From Rhizobium glycinendophyticum (GTDB lineage: Bacteria > Pseudomonadota > Alphaproteobacteria > Rhizobiales > Rhizobiaceae), in NCBI RefSeq assembly GCF_006443685.1, contig NZ_VFYP01000002.1:467906-531905 (forward strand): a stretch of DNA of 64,000 nt, written 5' to 3'. This document shows positions 8,640 through 19,642 of this stretch, one piece after another. A program made the translations under genes and the position numbers. The notes below the pieces were generated by a model, which was given only the letters and a program-made list of their open reading frames with translations, was not told where the DNA came from and ran no database searches. Numbering within the stretch: the first letter of the stretch is position 1; the number at the start of each line of letters is the position of its first letter.

Positions 8640-9338
8640 ATGGGATCTAGCGATTTTGTCACTTTGTTCTTCCTGGTCGCCGCGGTGCTGATCTTTTTTC
8701 AGCTGCGCAGTGTGCTTGGCCGCCGCACGGGCAACGAAAAGTCGCCCTTCGAAACCCTGGCGCAGCGGGAAGCTACGAAGGCACCGGGCAGCGACGACGG
8801 TAAGGTTGTGACACTGCAGCGCCGGGACGAAGCGAATGGCGAAGACCGCTTCTCGATTATCGACGCCTATGCCCCCGTCGGGACCCCGCTCAATGAACAG
8901 CTTCGCGAACTCCTTCGTCACGATGCAGCATTTACGCCGAAGGAGTTCCTGAACGGTGCCAAGGTTGCTTATGAGATGATCGTGCTTGCTTACGCCGAGG
9001 GCGACCGCAAGACGTTGAAGGGTCTCTTGTCGCGAGAGGTCTTCGAAGGTTTCGAGAGCGCCATTGCAGATCGCGAGAGCCGCGGCGAAACCATGAAGTC
9101 GACCTTCGTCGGAATTGAGAAGGCTGAAATCACGCACGCCTCGGCTAAGGACAACGAGGAGCAGGTGACTGTCCGAATCCTCAGCCAGCTGATTACCGCG
9201 ACCTATGACAAGAGCGGCGCGCTGATTGATGGCGATGCCGAGGCGGTTGCCGACGTCAATGACGTTTGGACATTCGCTCGCGATGTTCGCTCGCGCGATC
9301 CAAACTGGAAACTGATTGCGACCGAAGCCGAACAATGA
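8640..9338 (+). CDS. Tim44/TimA-family putative adaptor protein
   Basis: Alphaproteobacterial relative of the mitochondrial import adaptor Tim44, sometimes called TimA. The 232-residue product has a single N-terminal membrane anchor (about 7-22, FVTLFFLVAAVLIFFQL), a variable linker and a C-terminal Tim44-like domain from about 90 to the end. That domain contains FTPKEFLNGAKVAYEMIVLAYAEGD (core FLNGAKVAYEMIVLAYAEGD) and ends with VWTFARDVRSRDPNWKLIAT. The ATG at 8640 was chosen because the longer frame adds a basic, non-conserved stretch. It overlaps the next gene by ATGA. Inner-membrane location is inferred from the anchor. Confidence 0.85.
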   Translation: MGSSDFVTLFFLVAAVLIFFQLRSVLGRRTGNEKSPFETLAQREATKAPGSDDGKVVTLQRRDEANGEDRFSIIDAYAPVGTPLNEQLRELLRHDAAFTPKEFLNGAKVAYEMIVLAYAEGDRKTLKGLLSREVFEGFESAIADRESRGETMKSTFVGIEKAEITHASAKDNEEQVTVRILSQLITATYDKSGALIDGDAEAVADVNDVWTFARDVRSRDPNWKLIATEAEQ

Positions 9339-10450
9339 ACGAGGCATCTAGGAGATACCGACTGAAGCCCGTCGGATTCGACGAGCTTCCAGGCTGGCAA
9401 CAGGACGATCCTTCGAGCCTGTGGCCTGCCATGGCGGATTGCCTAAAACATCTTCAAAATGCGAAGCCTTATCGAAGCGGCTCGCTCGGCCTTTCGGCGC
9501 CCGATTTGCTGCCACTGCTGGAAGCCGCTGCCGGCGCGGTTCCTCAGGATGCATCTGAGGCTCGCCATTTTTTCGAAGCTCAGTGTCAGGTGTTGCAGAT
9601 CATCCCTGAGCACGGGTCCGGTCTGGTCACAGCCTTCTACGAGCCGGAAGTCGAAGTCAGCGCGCGGCCGGATGATGTATACAAATATCCCTTCTATGCC
9701 CGCCCTCATGATCTGGTTGACTTAACCGAAGACAACCGTCCCTCTGGAATGGACCCGAACTATGCTTTCGCTCTTGCAGATGCGGATGGGCTGAAGCCTT
9801 ATCCTGATCGTCAGGCGATAGACCTAGGTTACCTCGATAGTCGCGGCCTTGAGATTGCCTGGGCGAAGTCCAAAGTTGATGTCTTCTTCACCCATGTCCA
9901 AGGGGCAGCTCGGTTAAAATATCCGGACGGGCACATCGCTCGGATCACCTATGCGGCCAAAGCCGGACATCCTTTTTCCGGCATTGGTCGACATCTGATT
10001 GAGTTGGGCGAAATCCGCGAGCAGGATATCTCCATGCAGTCGATCCGCGCCTGGTTGAGCAGCAATCCAAAGCGGGTCGATGAAATCCTCTGGCATAATC
10101 GATCCTACATTTTCTTCCGCGAGGCAGAAGTTACCGACCTGACCCGTGGTCCCATCGCCGCAGCCAAGGTCCCTCTGATCGCAGGGCGCTCGCTCGCCGT
10201 TGATCGCACCATTCACACCTTCGGCTTTCCCTTCTTTGTCCGCGCCCCAGGCCTCACCCGGCTCGACGGCGGCCGAGACTTCAGCCGCCTGATGCTCGCC
10301 CTTGATACCGGTTCGGCGATCGTCGGTCCTGCGCGGGGCGACATCTTCACCGGCTCCGGCCCGGAAGCTGGCGATAGGGCAGGAGCGGTGCGTAACGCCG
10401 CAGATTTCTACATGCTCGTTCCAAAACAGGCAGCGGAGAGGTTTGTCTGA
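9335..10450 (+). CDS. mltA: MltA-domain murein transglycosylase
   Basis: MltA-type lytic transglycosylases cleave peptidoglycan glycan strands with formation of 1,6-anhydro-MurNAc. The 371-residue product contains the MltA barrel, with GSGLVTAFYEPEVEVS (about 90-105), and the C-terminal 3D domain seen in RLMLALDTGSAIVGPARGD and ADFYMLVPKQ. Start ATG at 9335 overlaps the Tim44-like gene by ATGA. No signal peptide or lipobox is visible at this start or the longer frame, which is unusual for a periplasmic wall hydrolase. The neighbour is an Smr-domain gene starting directly at its stop. Confidence 0.88.
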   Translation: MNEASRRYRLKPVGFDELPGWQQDDPSSLWPAMADCLKHLQNAKPYRSGSLGLSAPDLLPLLEAAAGAVPQDASEARHFFEAQCQVLQIIPEHGSGLVTAFYEPEVEVSARPDDVYKYPFYARPHDLVDLTEDNRPSGMDPNYAFALADADGLKPYPDRQAIDLGYLDSRGLEIAWAKSKVDVFFTHVQGAARLKYPDGHIARITYAAKAGHPFSGIGRHLIELGEIREQDISMQSIRAWLSSNPKRVDEILWHNRSYIFFREAEVTDLTRGPIAAAKVPLIAGRSLAVDRTIHTFGFPFFVRAPGLTRLDGGRDFSRLMLALDTGSAIVGPARGDIFTGSGPEAGDRAGAVRNAADFYMLVPKQAAERFV

Positions 10451-11014
10451 GTGTCGGGCGGGACCAAGCTCAATCCGGAAGATCGAATTTTGTGGGCCAA
10501 GGTGGCCCGCTCCACGCGACCGCTGCCGGGCCGCATGGAAGAACTTGTTACGTTCGAGCAGGAGTTCGAACCCTTACCCGAGGAAGAACCCGCCCCACTC
10601 AACCGTGCTTCGCTTAGCCAGAATGAAGATCCGCAGTCGTCGACCACCAATCGTAATGCGCCGGTTCGTCATCACCATCCGCTCGAGCGACCGGTCAAGC
10701 GGAAACTGTCCCGGGGCCATCTGGCGCTTGAGGCGCGCATCGACCTGCATGGGCTGATCCAGAGCGAAGCGCACGGAATGCTCCTGGACTTCCTCATCCG
10801 TGCCCATGAACGGGGCCTGCGCCACGTCCTCGTGATCACGGGCAAAGGCAGTTCGCTTGGCAGCGACGGGGCGCTGAAGCGTGCCGTTCCCCTTTGGTTT
10901 TCGCTACCCGAATTCCGCTTCCTGATCTCCTCCTATGAGCCGGCTGCCCGCCAGCATGGTGGAGAGGGTGCCATGTACGTGCGCCTCTCGCGCCAAGGGC
11001 AGGGCCGGCGATGA
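10451..11014 (+). CDS. Smr-domain protein
   Basis: Smr domains are small nicking-endonuclease-type folds found at the end of MutS2 and in stand-alone proteins; some cleave RNA on stalled or collided ribosomes. In this 187-residue protein the first half is low-complexity and hydrophilic. The Smr domain fills about 95-183, with IDLHGLIQSEAH, the core HVLVITGKGS and the end GGEGAMYVRLSRQ. The start is GTG at 10451, directly after the mltA stop. The precise substrate is unknown. The next gene overlaps by ATGA, so Tim44-like, mltA, smr and the XRE gene are one coupled chain. Confidence 0.85.
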   Translation: MSGGTKLNPEDRILWAKVARSTRPLPGRMEELVTFEQEFEPLPEEEPAPLNRASLSQNEDPQSSTTNRNAPVRHHHPLERPVKRKLSRGHLALEARIDLHGLIQSEAHGMLLDFLIRAHERGLRHVLVITGKGSSLGSDGALKRAVPLWFSLPEFRFLISSYEPAARQHGGEGAMYVRLSRQGQGRR

Positions 11015-11376
11015 CGCCGTTCGGCCATGCGGTCAGAGACTTGCGCAAACGCAAGGGCGTCTCGCAGAAGGAGATGGCGGTTGCGATCGGCGTGTCCCCG
11101 GCCTATCTCTCGGCCCTGGAGCACGGCAAACGTGGTGTGCCGAATTTCGACTTTCTGCAAAGGGTTGCGGGCTACTTCAACATTATCTGGGATGAGGCCG
11201 AAGAGCTCTTCTCCGTCGCCGCAGTTTCCCACCCCCGCGTCGTCGTAGATACCTCTGGCATGCCGCCGGAATACACGGCCTTCGCCAACGACCTGGCTCG
11301 GGTGATTCGCCACCTGCCGCCGGACGTGCTAAGAAATTTGCAGGATATTGTTGATGGCGCCAAAAAACGGCCGTGA
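11011..11376 (+). CDS. XRE-family helix-turn-helix regulator
   Basis: A 121-residue DNA-binding protein. The HTH_3 domain occupies about 5-60, with DLRKRKGVSQKEMAVAIGVS and the recognition-helix region PAYLSALEHGKRGVPNFDFL. The rest is a short tail ending in NLQDIVDGAKKRP, possibly for dimerisation. Targets are unknown. It ends 141 bp before gyrB, and that gap holds a likely gyrB promoter and a perfect palindrome, so gyrB control is one testable idea, though nothing in the sequence proves it. Start ATG overlaps the Smr gene stop. Confidence 0.85.
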   Translation: MTPFGHAVRDLRKRKGVSQKEMAVAIGVSPAYLSALEHGKRGVPNFDFLQRVAGYFNIIWDEAEELFSVAAVSHPRVVVDTSGMPPEYTAFANDLARVIRHLPPDVLRNLQDIVDGAKKRP

Positions 11377-11423
11377 ACGCGTCTGATTCCCCGCGCTATC
11401 CACGGGAAACAACGCTCTCGCCT

Positions 11424-11451
11424 TTGGAACTCCTGCCAAAACCCCTATAGT
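11424..11451 (+). promoter_or_regulatory. probable gyrB promoter (sigma70-like)
   Basis: TTGGAA (11424-11429) and TATAGT (11446-11451) are separated by 16 bp, a good fit to the housekeeping promoter pattern. The start of transcription would be near 11458, which places the palindrome at 11466-11485 just downstream of it. Confidence 0.55.
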
Positions 11452-11465
11452 CGACGCGCTTGAAG

Positions 11466-11485
11466 CCGCTGATTCGAATCAGCGG
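11466..11485. promoter_or_regulatory. perfect 20-bp palindrome with two abutting GANTC sites
   Basis: CCGCTGATTC is followed at once by its exact reverse complement GAATCAGCGG. GATTC and GAATC, both CcrM methylation sites, meet at the centre. It lies 32 bp before the gyrB start and just downstream of the proposed promoter. No T-run follows, so a terminator is unlikely; an operator or methylation-sensitive control site fits better. Confidence 0.75.
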
Positions 11486-11517
11486 AACCTTTGAGAAATG
11501 ACTGGAAAGATTGCTGA

Positions 11518-13953
<2,436 letters not shown>

Positions 13954-13979
13954 TCGGAGGAGCAATCAATCGCATCTCG

Positions 13980-14017
13980 AAAAAGGGCCGCTTCGAATGA
14001 TCGAAGCGGCCCTTTTT
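13980..14017. terminator. strong intrinsic terminator after gyrB
   Basis: A perfect 17-bp stem (13980-13996 with 14001-14017) around an ATGA loop. It begins with AAAAAGGGCCGC and ends with CCCTTTTT, giving a T-run in both directions. It ends gyrB and may also stop leftward transcription of the nitroreductase gene. Confidence 0.92.
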
Positions 14018-14054
14018 GGCTTGGAACAGAGCCAGGTTGTAAACGTAGTTAACG

Positions 14055-14070
14055 TGATTCACGTGAAACC
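14055..14070. other. parS-like ParB-binding site 2 (gyrB/nitroreductase gap)
   Basis: TGATTCACGTGAAACC matches parS at 14 of 16 positions and shares the position-3 change with site 1. It is intergenic, between the gyrB terminator and the 3' end of the nitroreductase gene, about 10.5 kb from oriC. Confidence 0.8.
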
Positions 14071-14092
14071 CGAGGCTTGAGACCCGAGTGCC

Positions 14093-14683
14093 TCAAAACC
14101 CGCCTTCGAGTGCCACTTCAGCCAGTGGCTTGCGAGTGCTCGGCGTTTCGCGAGCACGAAGCCCTTCCGGCAGGACCGACAGGTCGCCCAGCTTGCCGAT
14201 CGCAACGGCAGCATTGATGTGGAAACCTTCAGGCACGTTCAACGCGGTCATGGCACGGTCGAAATCCACGCCCGTCATGGCATGGGCAAAGTAACCGAGC
14301 TTGACGGCCTGGAGCGAAAGAAGACCCCAGGCAGCCCCGGCATCAAAGCTATGGCTGCGGTAGGACTTCGCTTCAGAACCGTCGGCGGGACGGCTGAGAG
14401 TATCAGAAACGACGAAGACCAGCGCGGACGCGTTCCGTGCCCAGCCTTGATTGAACTCGATCAGAAGGCCGAGCAGCTTTTCGAATTCTGGAGTGCCCTT
14501 TAGACCATAGACGAAACGCCAGGGCTGATAGTTGAAGGCCGAAGGTGCCCAGTGTCCTGCGTCCAGAATGGTCAGAAGATCGTTTTTCTGCATCGCGCTC
14601 CCGTCAAATGCGCGCGGTGACCACCGATCAAGGAACAGCGGGTCGACATTGTACTCGGAGTGACGGTGATTGCTGTCAGTCAT
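14093..14683 (-). CDS. nitroreductase-family FMN oxidoreductase
   Basis: FMN-dependent NAD(P)H oxidoreductase of the nitroreductase superfamily; the true substrate cannot be told from sequence. The 196-residue product has the FMN-contacting RWSPRAFDG (about 20-28), the AGHWAPSAFNYQPWRFVYG segment (about 42-60), SFDAGAAWGLLSLQAVKLG in the middle and the HINAAVAIGKLGD segment near the end. ATG at 14683 was chosen because AAAGGA lies just upstream, whereas the longer frame is full of basic, non-conserved residues. It is monocistronic, faces gyrB, and shares its upstream region with phaZ. Confidence 0.88.
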   Translation of the reverse strand: MTDSNHRHSEYNVDPLFLDRWSPRAFDGSAMQKNDLLTILDAGHWAPSAFNYQPWRFVYGLKGTPEFEKLLGLLIEFNQGWARNASALVFVVSDTLSRPADGSEAKSYRSHSFDAGAAWGLLSLQAVKLGYFAHAMTGVDFDRAMTALNVPEGFHINAAVAIGKLGDLSVLPEGLRARETPSTRKPLAEVALEGGF

Positions 14684-14887
14684 AATGGTCCTTTGTGCGT
14701 CAGGGGAGGATGACCTGTGGAACAAACAGCAAAATGCCGCACTGCGAAAGCCCTGTCTTTCGAAATTTATTGTCGCTCGCCGCAGACGTTTCACCCGCTG
14801 TCTAGCAGGGAACTTTAAGCCTTTTCGGGCATCATAAAGACAGGTTGCACTGCGCAGGTTGCCTGCCAGGCGCAACGAAAGGTGAGG

Positions 14888-14921
14888 GTTTTTGCACTGC
14901 AAAAACTCTGATACTGTATCA
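14888..14921. promoter_or_regulatory. two adjacent inverted repeats upstream of phaZ
   Basis: GTTTTTGCA and TGCAAAAAC flank a single C (14888-14906), followed by TGATAC-T-GTATCA (14909-14921). The word GCACTGC at the centre of the first repeat recurs at 14739-14745 and, as TTGCACTGCGCAG, at 14845-14857. A weak promoter TTGCAC-N17-TGTATC overlaps both. TGC-rich inverted repeats are the recognised type of site for the PHB regulator PhaR (AniA in rhizobia), so PhaR control of phaZ is inferred. Confidence 0.55.
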
Positions 14922-14966
14922 CTTCTGTGAAGGCCGATGGCCTGTGACGCAAAGGTAAGAGACGCG

Positions 14967-16247
14967 ATGTTCTATCAGCTCTACGAACTCAACCACGCGA
15001 TGATGGCTCCGTTCCGAGCCAGCGCAGATGCATTCAATCTCGCTTGGAAGAACCCGCTCAATCCCTGGTCTCATACCGTTGTAGGCCGGAGTTTCTCGGC
15101 GGGTTTTGAAGTTTTTGAGCGGATGACTCGGCGATATTCGAAGCCCGAGTTTGGGCTTCCGACAACGATTATTGATGGCGACAGCGTTACCGTTGAGGAA
15201 GAAGTGGTATGGCGCAAACCCTTCTGCGACCTGATCCATTTCAAGCGCCACCTCCCGATGGGCGCCGATAAAGGCCCTCGCATCCTGATTGTTGCGCCGA
15301 TGTCCGGGCATTATGCCACGCTGTTGCGCGGAACCGTCGAAGCTTTGTTGCCGAGCGCTGATCTTTACATCACCGACTGGATCGATGCCCGCATGGTGCC
15401 AGTGACCGAGGGTGACTTCGATCTGGATGACTACATCGACTATGTGATCGAGATCCTGCATCATCTCGGGCCCGACACCCACATCGTTGCCGTCTGTCAG
15501 CCCTCCGTCCCCGTTCTTGCGGCGGTCGCCGTCATGGAAGCCGATGGCGATGTCTGCGCACCATCATCGATGACCTTGATGGGTGGTCCCATCGACACCC
15601 GCATAAATCCGACAGCCGTCAATCAGCTGGCCCAGGAAAAGCCGCTCGAATGGTTCCGTGACAACGTCATCATGCAGGTTCCCTGGCCGCAACCGGGTGT
15701 CATGCGCAGCGTGTACCCCGGATTCCTGCAGCTCTCAGGCTTCATGTCGATGAACCTTGATCGGCACATGATTGCCCACAAGGACTTCTACATGCACCTC
15801 GTCAAGAATGACGGGGAGCCGGCGGAAAAGCATCGCGACTTCTATGACGAATATCTGGCTGTTATGGATCTCACCGCCGAGTTCTATCTCCAAACGGTCG
15901 ATACCGTTTTCATCAAGCATGCTCTGCCGAAGGGCGAGATGATGCACCGCACGAAGCGGGTCGATACCACCGCAATCAAGAATGTTGCACTTCTTACGGT
16001 CGAGGGTGAAAACGACGACATCTCCGGTGTCGGCCAGACTCATGCGGCGCAGACGATCTGCTCCAGCATCCCGGACGACATGCGCATGCACTATGTCCAG
16101 CCCGATGTCGGTCATTACGGTGTCTTCAACGGCTCCCGCTTCCGTCGCGAAATCGCGCCGCGCATCGTCCAGTTTGCCAAGACCCATGGGAAGACGGTGA
16201 AGCAGACCCCCGTCAAGCGCGCTATCAAGGGCGGCAAAGCAGGCTAA
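14967..16247 (+). CDS. phaZ: intracellular poly(3-hydroxybutyrate) depolymerase
   Basis: Breaks down intracellular PHB granules. The 426-residue product begins with the typical MFYQLYELNHAMMAPFR and has an alpha/beta-hydrolase fold. The nucleophile is probably Cys177 in AVCQPS, the Cys-type lipase box of the Ralstonia PhaZa1 family, with the catalytic His in VGHYGVFNGSRF near residue 375. ATG at 14967 was preferred to a start ten codons upstream, because conservation begins there and AAGGT precedes it. The upstream gap has repeats suggesting PHB-linked regulation. No other pha genes are in the window. Confidence 0.93.
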   Translation: MFYQLYELNHAMMAPFRASADAFNLAWKNPLNPWSHTVVGRSFSAGFEVFERMTRRYSKPEFGLPTTIIDGDSVTVEEEVVWRKPFCDLIHFKRHLPMGADKGPRILIVAPMSGHYATLLRGTVEALLPSADLYITDWIDARMVPVTEGDFDLDDYIDYVIEILHHLGPDTHIVAVCQPSVPVLAAVAVMEADGDVCAPSSMTLMGGPIDTRINPTAVNQLAQEKPLEWFRDNVIMQVPWPQPGVMRSVYPGFLQLSGFMSMNLDRHMIAHKDFYMHLVKNDGEPAEKHRDFYDEYLAVMDLTAEFYLQTVDTVFIKHALPKGEMMHRTKRVDTTAIKNVALLTVEGENDDISGVGQTHAAQTICSSIPDDMRMHYVQPDVGHYGVFNGSRFRREIAPRIVQFAKTHGKTVKQTPVKRAIKGGKAG

Positions 16248-16391
16248 GCGCTTCTTGGAACATCGATTTATGTGAAAGGATTCAGATGGTTCTCCGATTG
16301 GGTCCGCGCATTTCTTGAAGCAGACCCTCGCATTTCCCACATCGAAATCATCGGGAGACATCCTGTCTCCCGGAGGAAACGAGGGTACTCG

Positions 16392-16829
16392 ATGATGAAC
16401 CAGTCAGCACTGCTTCGGCCGGATTGGACTCCGGCAACCGTCGCGTTGATGGTGCTGGGCTTCGTGGTCTTCTGGCCGCTGGGTCTGGCAATGCTTGCCT
16501 ACATCATGTTTGGCGAGAAGTTTCAGAACTTCAAGCGTGAAGCAAATCGCAAGGCCGACGATGCCTACGCCTGGTGCCGCTCCAACCGTTATGCCGGCCC
16601 GGTCAACTCGACGGGCAATGTCGCTTTCGATGATTGGCGCAAGGCCGAACTCGATCGGCTCGATGAAGAACGCCGCAGGCTTGATGAGATGCGTGCCGAC
16701 TTCGATACCTATGTCCGCGAATTGCGCCGGGCAAAGGACCAGGATGAGTTCGATCGCTTCATGCGCGATCGCCAACAGGTAAAGCCCTCAAGCGATACCA
16801 CTCCGCCGGCCGGTTATTCCGGCAACTGA
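16392..16829 (+). CDS. DUF2852 membrane protein
   Basis: Function unknown. The 145-residue product has one or two hydrophobic segments (about 14-40, TVALMVLGFVVFWPLGLAML) followed by a long, charged, probably coiled-coil helix (about 75-128) rich in Asp, Glu and Arg. This is the DUF2852 pattern common in rhizobia. ATG at 16392 has a Shine-Dalgarno GAGGG six bases upstream; a second ATG follows directly. It ends just before a good terminator. Inner-membrane location is inferred. Confidence 0.8.
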   Translation: MMNQSALLRPDWTPATVALMVLGFVVFWPLGLAMLAYIMFGEKFQNFKREANRKADDAYAWCRSNRYAGPVNSTGNVAFDDWRKAELDRLDEERRRLDEMRADFDTYVRELRRAKDQDEFDRFMRDRQQVKPSSDTTPPAGYSGN

Positions 16830-16854
16830 GCGGCGAGAACCAGACAAACGATCG

Positions 16855-16882
16855 AGCCGGCATCCTGGATGCCGGCTTTTTC
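16855..16882 (+). terminator. intrinsic terminator after the DUF2852 gene
   Basis: AGCCGGCATC (16855-16864) pairs with GATGCCGGCT (16868-16877) around CTG, followed by five T. It sits 26 bp after the stop. Confidence 0.88.
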
Positions 16883-16920
16883 TGTCCCGTTTTTTACGGC
16901 GAATCGGCTAGAACATCCCG

Positions 16921-17679
16921 ATGTTTCCTCTGTTGAAAAAGCTGAAGCCGGCGCGTGAACCGGCCCTGGTGCTGGAACGGGTGGTTCCCGTCGACGGCAG
17001 AGCCGTGCCGCTGACCATCCGCCGGAACAGCAGAGCCACCCGCATCACCTTGCGCATAGAGCCCGGCGGTCGTGCGCTCAAGATGACCGTGCCACCAGGG
17101 CTGCGGGAACGTGATGTCGATGATTTCCTCGAACGGCACAGTGGCTGGCTGCGCACCCGCCTCGCTAGGCAAAAGGCCGGTGCACGGGTCGAGGATGGCA
17201 GCGATATTCTCCTGCGCGGAATCAGCCACCGTGTCGTCCACACGGGCCAGCTTCGAGGGCTGACTCAGTCCATCGACAGCGAGATCGGCCACGTCCTCAG
17301 CGTCAGCGGTCTTGAAGATCATCTGCCTCGTCGTGTCGCGGACTTTCTTAAGAAGGAAGCGCGTAAGGACCTCGAGGTGCTTGTGGCACGGTATGCCAGG
17401 CGCGTGGATAAGCCGGTGAAGAGTCTCAGTCTCAAGGACACCCGCAGCCGCTGGGGTTCTTGTTCCTGGGACGGCAAACTCAGCTTCTCCTGGCGCATCG
17501 TCATGGCGCCACCCATTGTGATCGACTATCTGGCCGCCCACGAAGTGGCGCACTTGCGCGAAATGAATCATGGGCCGGCCTTCTGGAGGCTTTGCGAAGA
17601 GCTGTGTCCTCATATGGATCAGGCAAAGTCGTGGTTGAAGCGAAACGGGTCATCGCTGCATGCAATAGACTTCGGCTGA
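16921..17679 (+). CDS. YgjP-like M48-type metallopeptidase (DUF45)
   Basis: Predicted zinc metalloprotease of the YgjP/UPF0054-like group; natural substrate unknown. The 252-residue product has the zinc motif HEVAH (His207, Glu208, His211), a probable third ligand near NHGPAFW (His217), and the family's RWGSCSWDGKLSFSWR (177-192). No signal peptide or membrane span is visible, so it should be cytosolic. It follows a terminator and precedes trpF by 69 bp. It may share a transcript with the trp cluster, but the gap leaves room for a separate trpF promoter. Confidence 0.88.
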   Translation: MFPLLKKLKPAREPALVLERVVPVDGRAVPLTIRRNSRATRITLRIEPGGRALKMTVPPGLRERDVDDFLERHSGWLRTRLARQKAGARVEDGSDILLRGISHRVVHTGQLRGLTQSIDSEIGHVLSVSGLEDHLPRRVADFLKKEARKDLEVLVARYARRVDKPVKSLSLKDTRSRWGSCSWDGKLSFSWRIVMAPPIVIDYLAAHEVAHLREMNHGPAFWRLCEELCPHMDQAKSWLKRNGSSLHAIDFG

Positions 17680-17748
17680 AGCCGCGACCAATCATCTCTT
17701 GTCGCAATTTGGCTCGACTCTTTTTTGATTTCGTGCGACGTCGCTCGC

Positions 17749-18423
17749 ATGAAACCCGATATCAAGATCTGCGGATTGAAGACGCCGGAGGCGGTTGATC
17801 GTGCGGCCCAGCGCGGTGCCAGCCATATTGGCTTCATTTTCTTTCAAAAGAGCCCGCGCAACATCGAGCCCGACATTGCAGGAGCGCTGGCAGACCGTGT
17901 TCGCGGGCGAGTGAAGACCGTGGCCGTGACCGTCGATGCAAACAATGATGATCTGGATGAGATCATCGCCTTGCTGCGGCCGGACATCCTGCAATTTCAT
18001 GGGCATGAGACGCCGGAGCGTCTGCTGACGGTGAAGGCGGTGACGGGTCTGCCGATCATGAAGGCATTTTCCATCCGCGATGCTGATGATCTCAAGCGCA
18101 TCGAGCCCTATATCGGTATTGCAGATCGATTTCTCTTCGACGCCAAACCGCCCGCCGGTTCCGATCTGCCGGGTGGGAATGGCGTGAGCTTCGACTGGCG
18201 CTTGTTGCGATCGCTTGACGACAGCGTGGATTACATGCTTTCCGGTGGTCTTAACAAGGACAACATAGCAGAAGCGATGAGCGAAACGGGTGCACGCGCG
18301 ATCGATGTCTCTTCAGGCGTCGAGTCTGCGCCCGGAGTGAAGGATCTGCAGATGATGGATGAGTTTTTCGCGGCGGTCGCCGAGGCGACCCGCCGAGCGC
18401 CGGTATCAGGGAGTGTCAAGTGA
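17749..18423 (+). CDS. trpF: phosphoribosylanthranilate isomerase
   Basis: Third step of tryptophan synthesis, an Amadori rearrangement giving CdRP. The 224-residue TIM barrel shows [14 protein letters not shown] with the catalytic Cys at the N-terminus (residue 7), [11 protein letters not shown] in the middle, and [13 protein letters not shown] and [16 protein letters not shown] at the phosphate-binding C-terminal end. ATG at 17749 was chosen over a start eight codons upstream, because [11 protein letters not shown] is the usual beginning. It overlaps trpB by GTGA, and trpF-trpB-trpA-accD-folC is the usual rhizobial order. Confidence 0.96.
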   Translation: MKPDIKICGLKTPEAVDRAAQRGASHIGFIFFQKSPRNIEPDIAGALADRVRGRVKTVAVTVDANNDDLDEIIALLRPDILQFHGHETPERLLTVKAVTGLPIMKAFSIRDADDLKRIEPYIGIADRFLFDAKPPAGSDLPGGNGVSFDWRLLRSLDDSVDYMLSGGLNKDNIAEAMSETGARAIDVSSGVESAPGVKDLQMMDEFFAAVAEATRRAPVSGSVK

Positions 18424-19640
18424 ACCAGTCACCCAAGCCGAATTCCTTCCGCGAAGGTCCCGACGAAGACGGCCGTTTTGGCATTTTCGGCGGGCGCTTC
18501 GTGGCCGAGACGCTGATGCCGCTGATCCTCGATCTGCAGGCGGAATGGGAAAAGGCAAAGACGGATCCGGAATTTCAGGCGGAGCTGGCGCATCTCAACA
18601 CCCATTACACCGGTCGTCCGAGCCCCCTCTATTTCGCCGAACGTCTGACGGCGGAACTCGGTGGCGCGAAGATCTACTTCAAGCGCGACGAGCTCAACCA
18701 CACCGGCTCGCACAAGATCAACAACTGCCTCGGCCAGATCCTGCTCGCCAAGCGTATGGGCAAGACCCGCATCATCGCCGAAACCGGTGCCGGCCAGCAC
18801 GGTGTCGCCTCGGCCACGGTTGCGGCCCGCTTCGGCATCCCTTGCGTCGTCTATATGGGCGCAACCGACGTCGAGCGCCAGGCGCCGAACGTCTTCCGCA
18901 TGAAGCTCCTCGGTGCCGAAGTGAAGCCTGTCACCGCTGGCCATGGCACGCTCAAGGATGCGATGAACGAGGCATTGCGTGACTGGGTCACCAATGTTGA
19001 CGACACCTATTACATGATCGGCACTGCGGCTGGCCCGCATCCCTATCCAGAAATGGTTCGCGATTTCCAGTCCGTGATTGGGCGGGAAACGCGCGAGCAG
19101 ATGCTGGCTGCCGAAGGCCGCCTGCCGGACATGCTGATTGCAGCCGTTGGCGGTGGGTCCAATGCCATCGGCCTGTTCCATCCCTTCCTTGATGACGCAA
19201 GTGTGCGCATCGTCGGCGTTGAAGCCGGCGGCAAGGGTCTGGAAGGGGAAGAGCATTGCGCTTCGCTCACGGCCGGCAGCCCGGGCGTTCTGCACGGCAA
19301 CCGCACCTATCTGCTGCAGGATTCAGACGGTCAGATCAAGGAAGGCCACTCGATTTCGGCAGGCCTCGACTATCCCGGTATTGGCCCTGAGCATTCCTGG
19401 CTCAAGGATATGGGCCGCGTCGAATACGTTCCAATCAAGGACGACGAAGCGCTTGCCGCCTTCCAGCTGCTGACGCGTACAGAAGGCATCATCCCGGCGC
19501 TTGAGCCAAGCCACGCTCTTGCCGAAGTGATCAAGCGTGCGCCGACCATGGACAAGGACCAGATCATTGTCATGAATCTCTGCGGTCGCGGCGACAAGGA
19601 TATCTTCACCGTCGGCAAGATTCTGGGAATGGGGCTCTGA
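18420..19640 (+). CDS. trpB: tryptophan synthase beta chain
   Basis: PLP enzyme that condenses indole with L-serine. The 406-residue product has the PLP lysine in NHTGSHKIN (Lys99), the glutamate-containing [10 protein letters not shown] loop and the phosphate-binding GGGSNA. Start is GTG at 18420, overlapping the trpF stop by four bases. trpA follows after two bases. TrpA and TrpB form the alpha2beta2 complex that channels indole. Confidence 0.98.
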   Translation: MNQSPKPNSFREGPDEDGRFGIFGGRFVAETLMPLILDLQAEWEKAKTDPEFQAELAHLNTHYTGRPSPLYFAERLTAELGGAKIYFKRDELNHTGSHKINNCLGQILLAKRMGKTRIIAETGAGQHGVASATVAARFGIPCVVYMGATDVERQAPNVFRMKLLGAEVKPVTAGHGTLKDAMNEALRDWVTNVDDTYYMIGTAAGPHPYPEMVRDFQSVIGRETREQMLAAEGRLPDMLIAAVGGGSNAIGLFHPFLDDASVRIVGVEAGGKGLEGEEHCASLTAGSPGVLHGNRTYLLQDSDGQIKEGHSISAGLDYPGIGPEHSWLKDMGRVEYVPIKDDEALAAFQLLTRTEGIIPALEPSHALAEVIKRAPTMDKDQIIVMNLCGRGDKDIFTVGKILGMGL

Positions 19641-19642
19641 TC

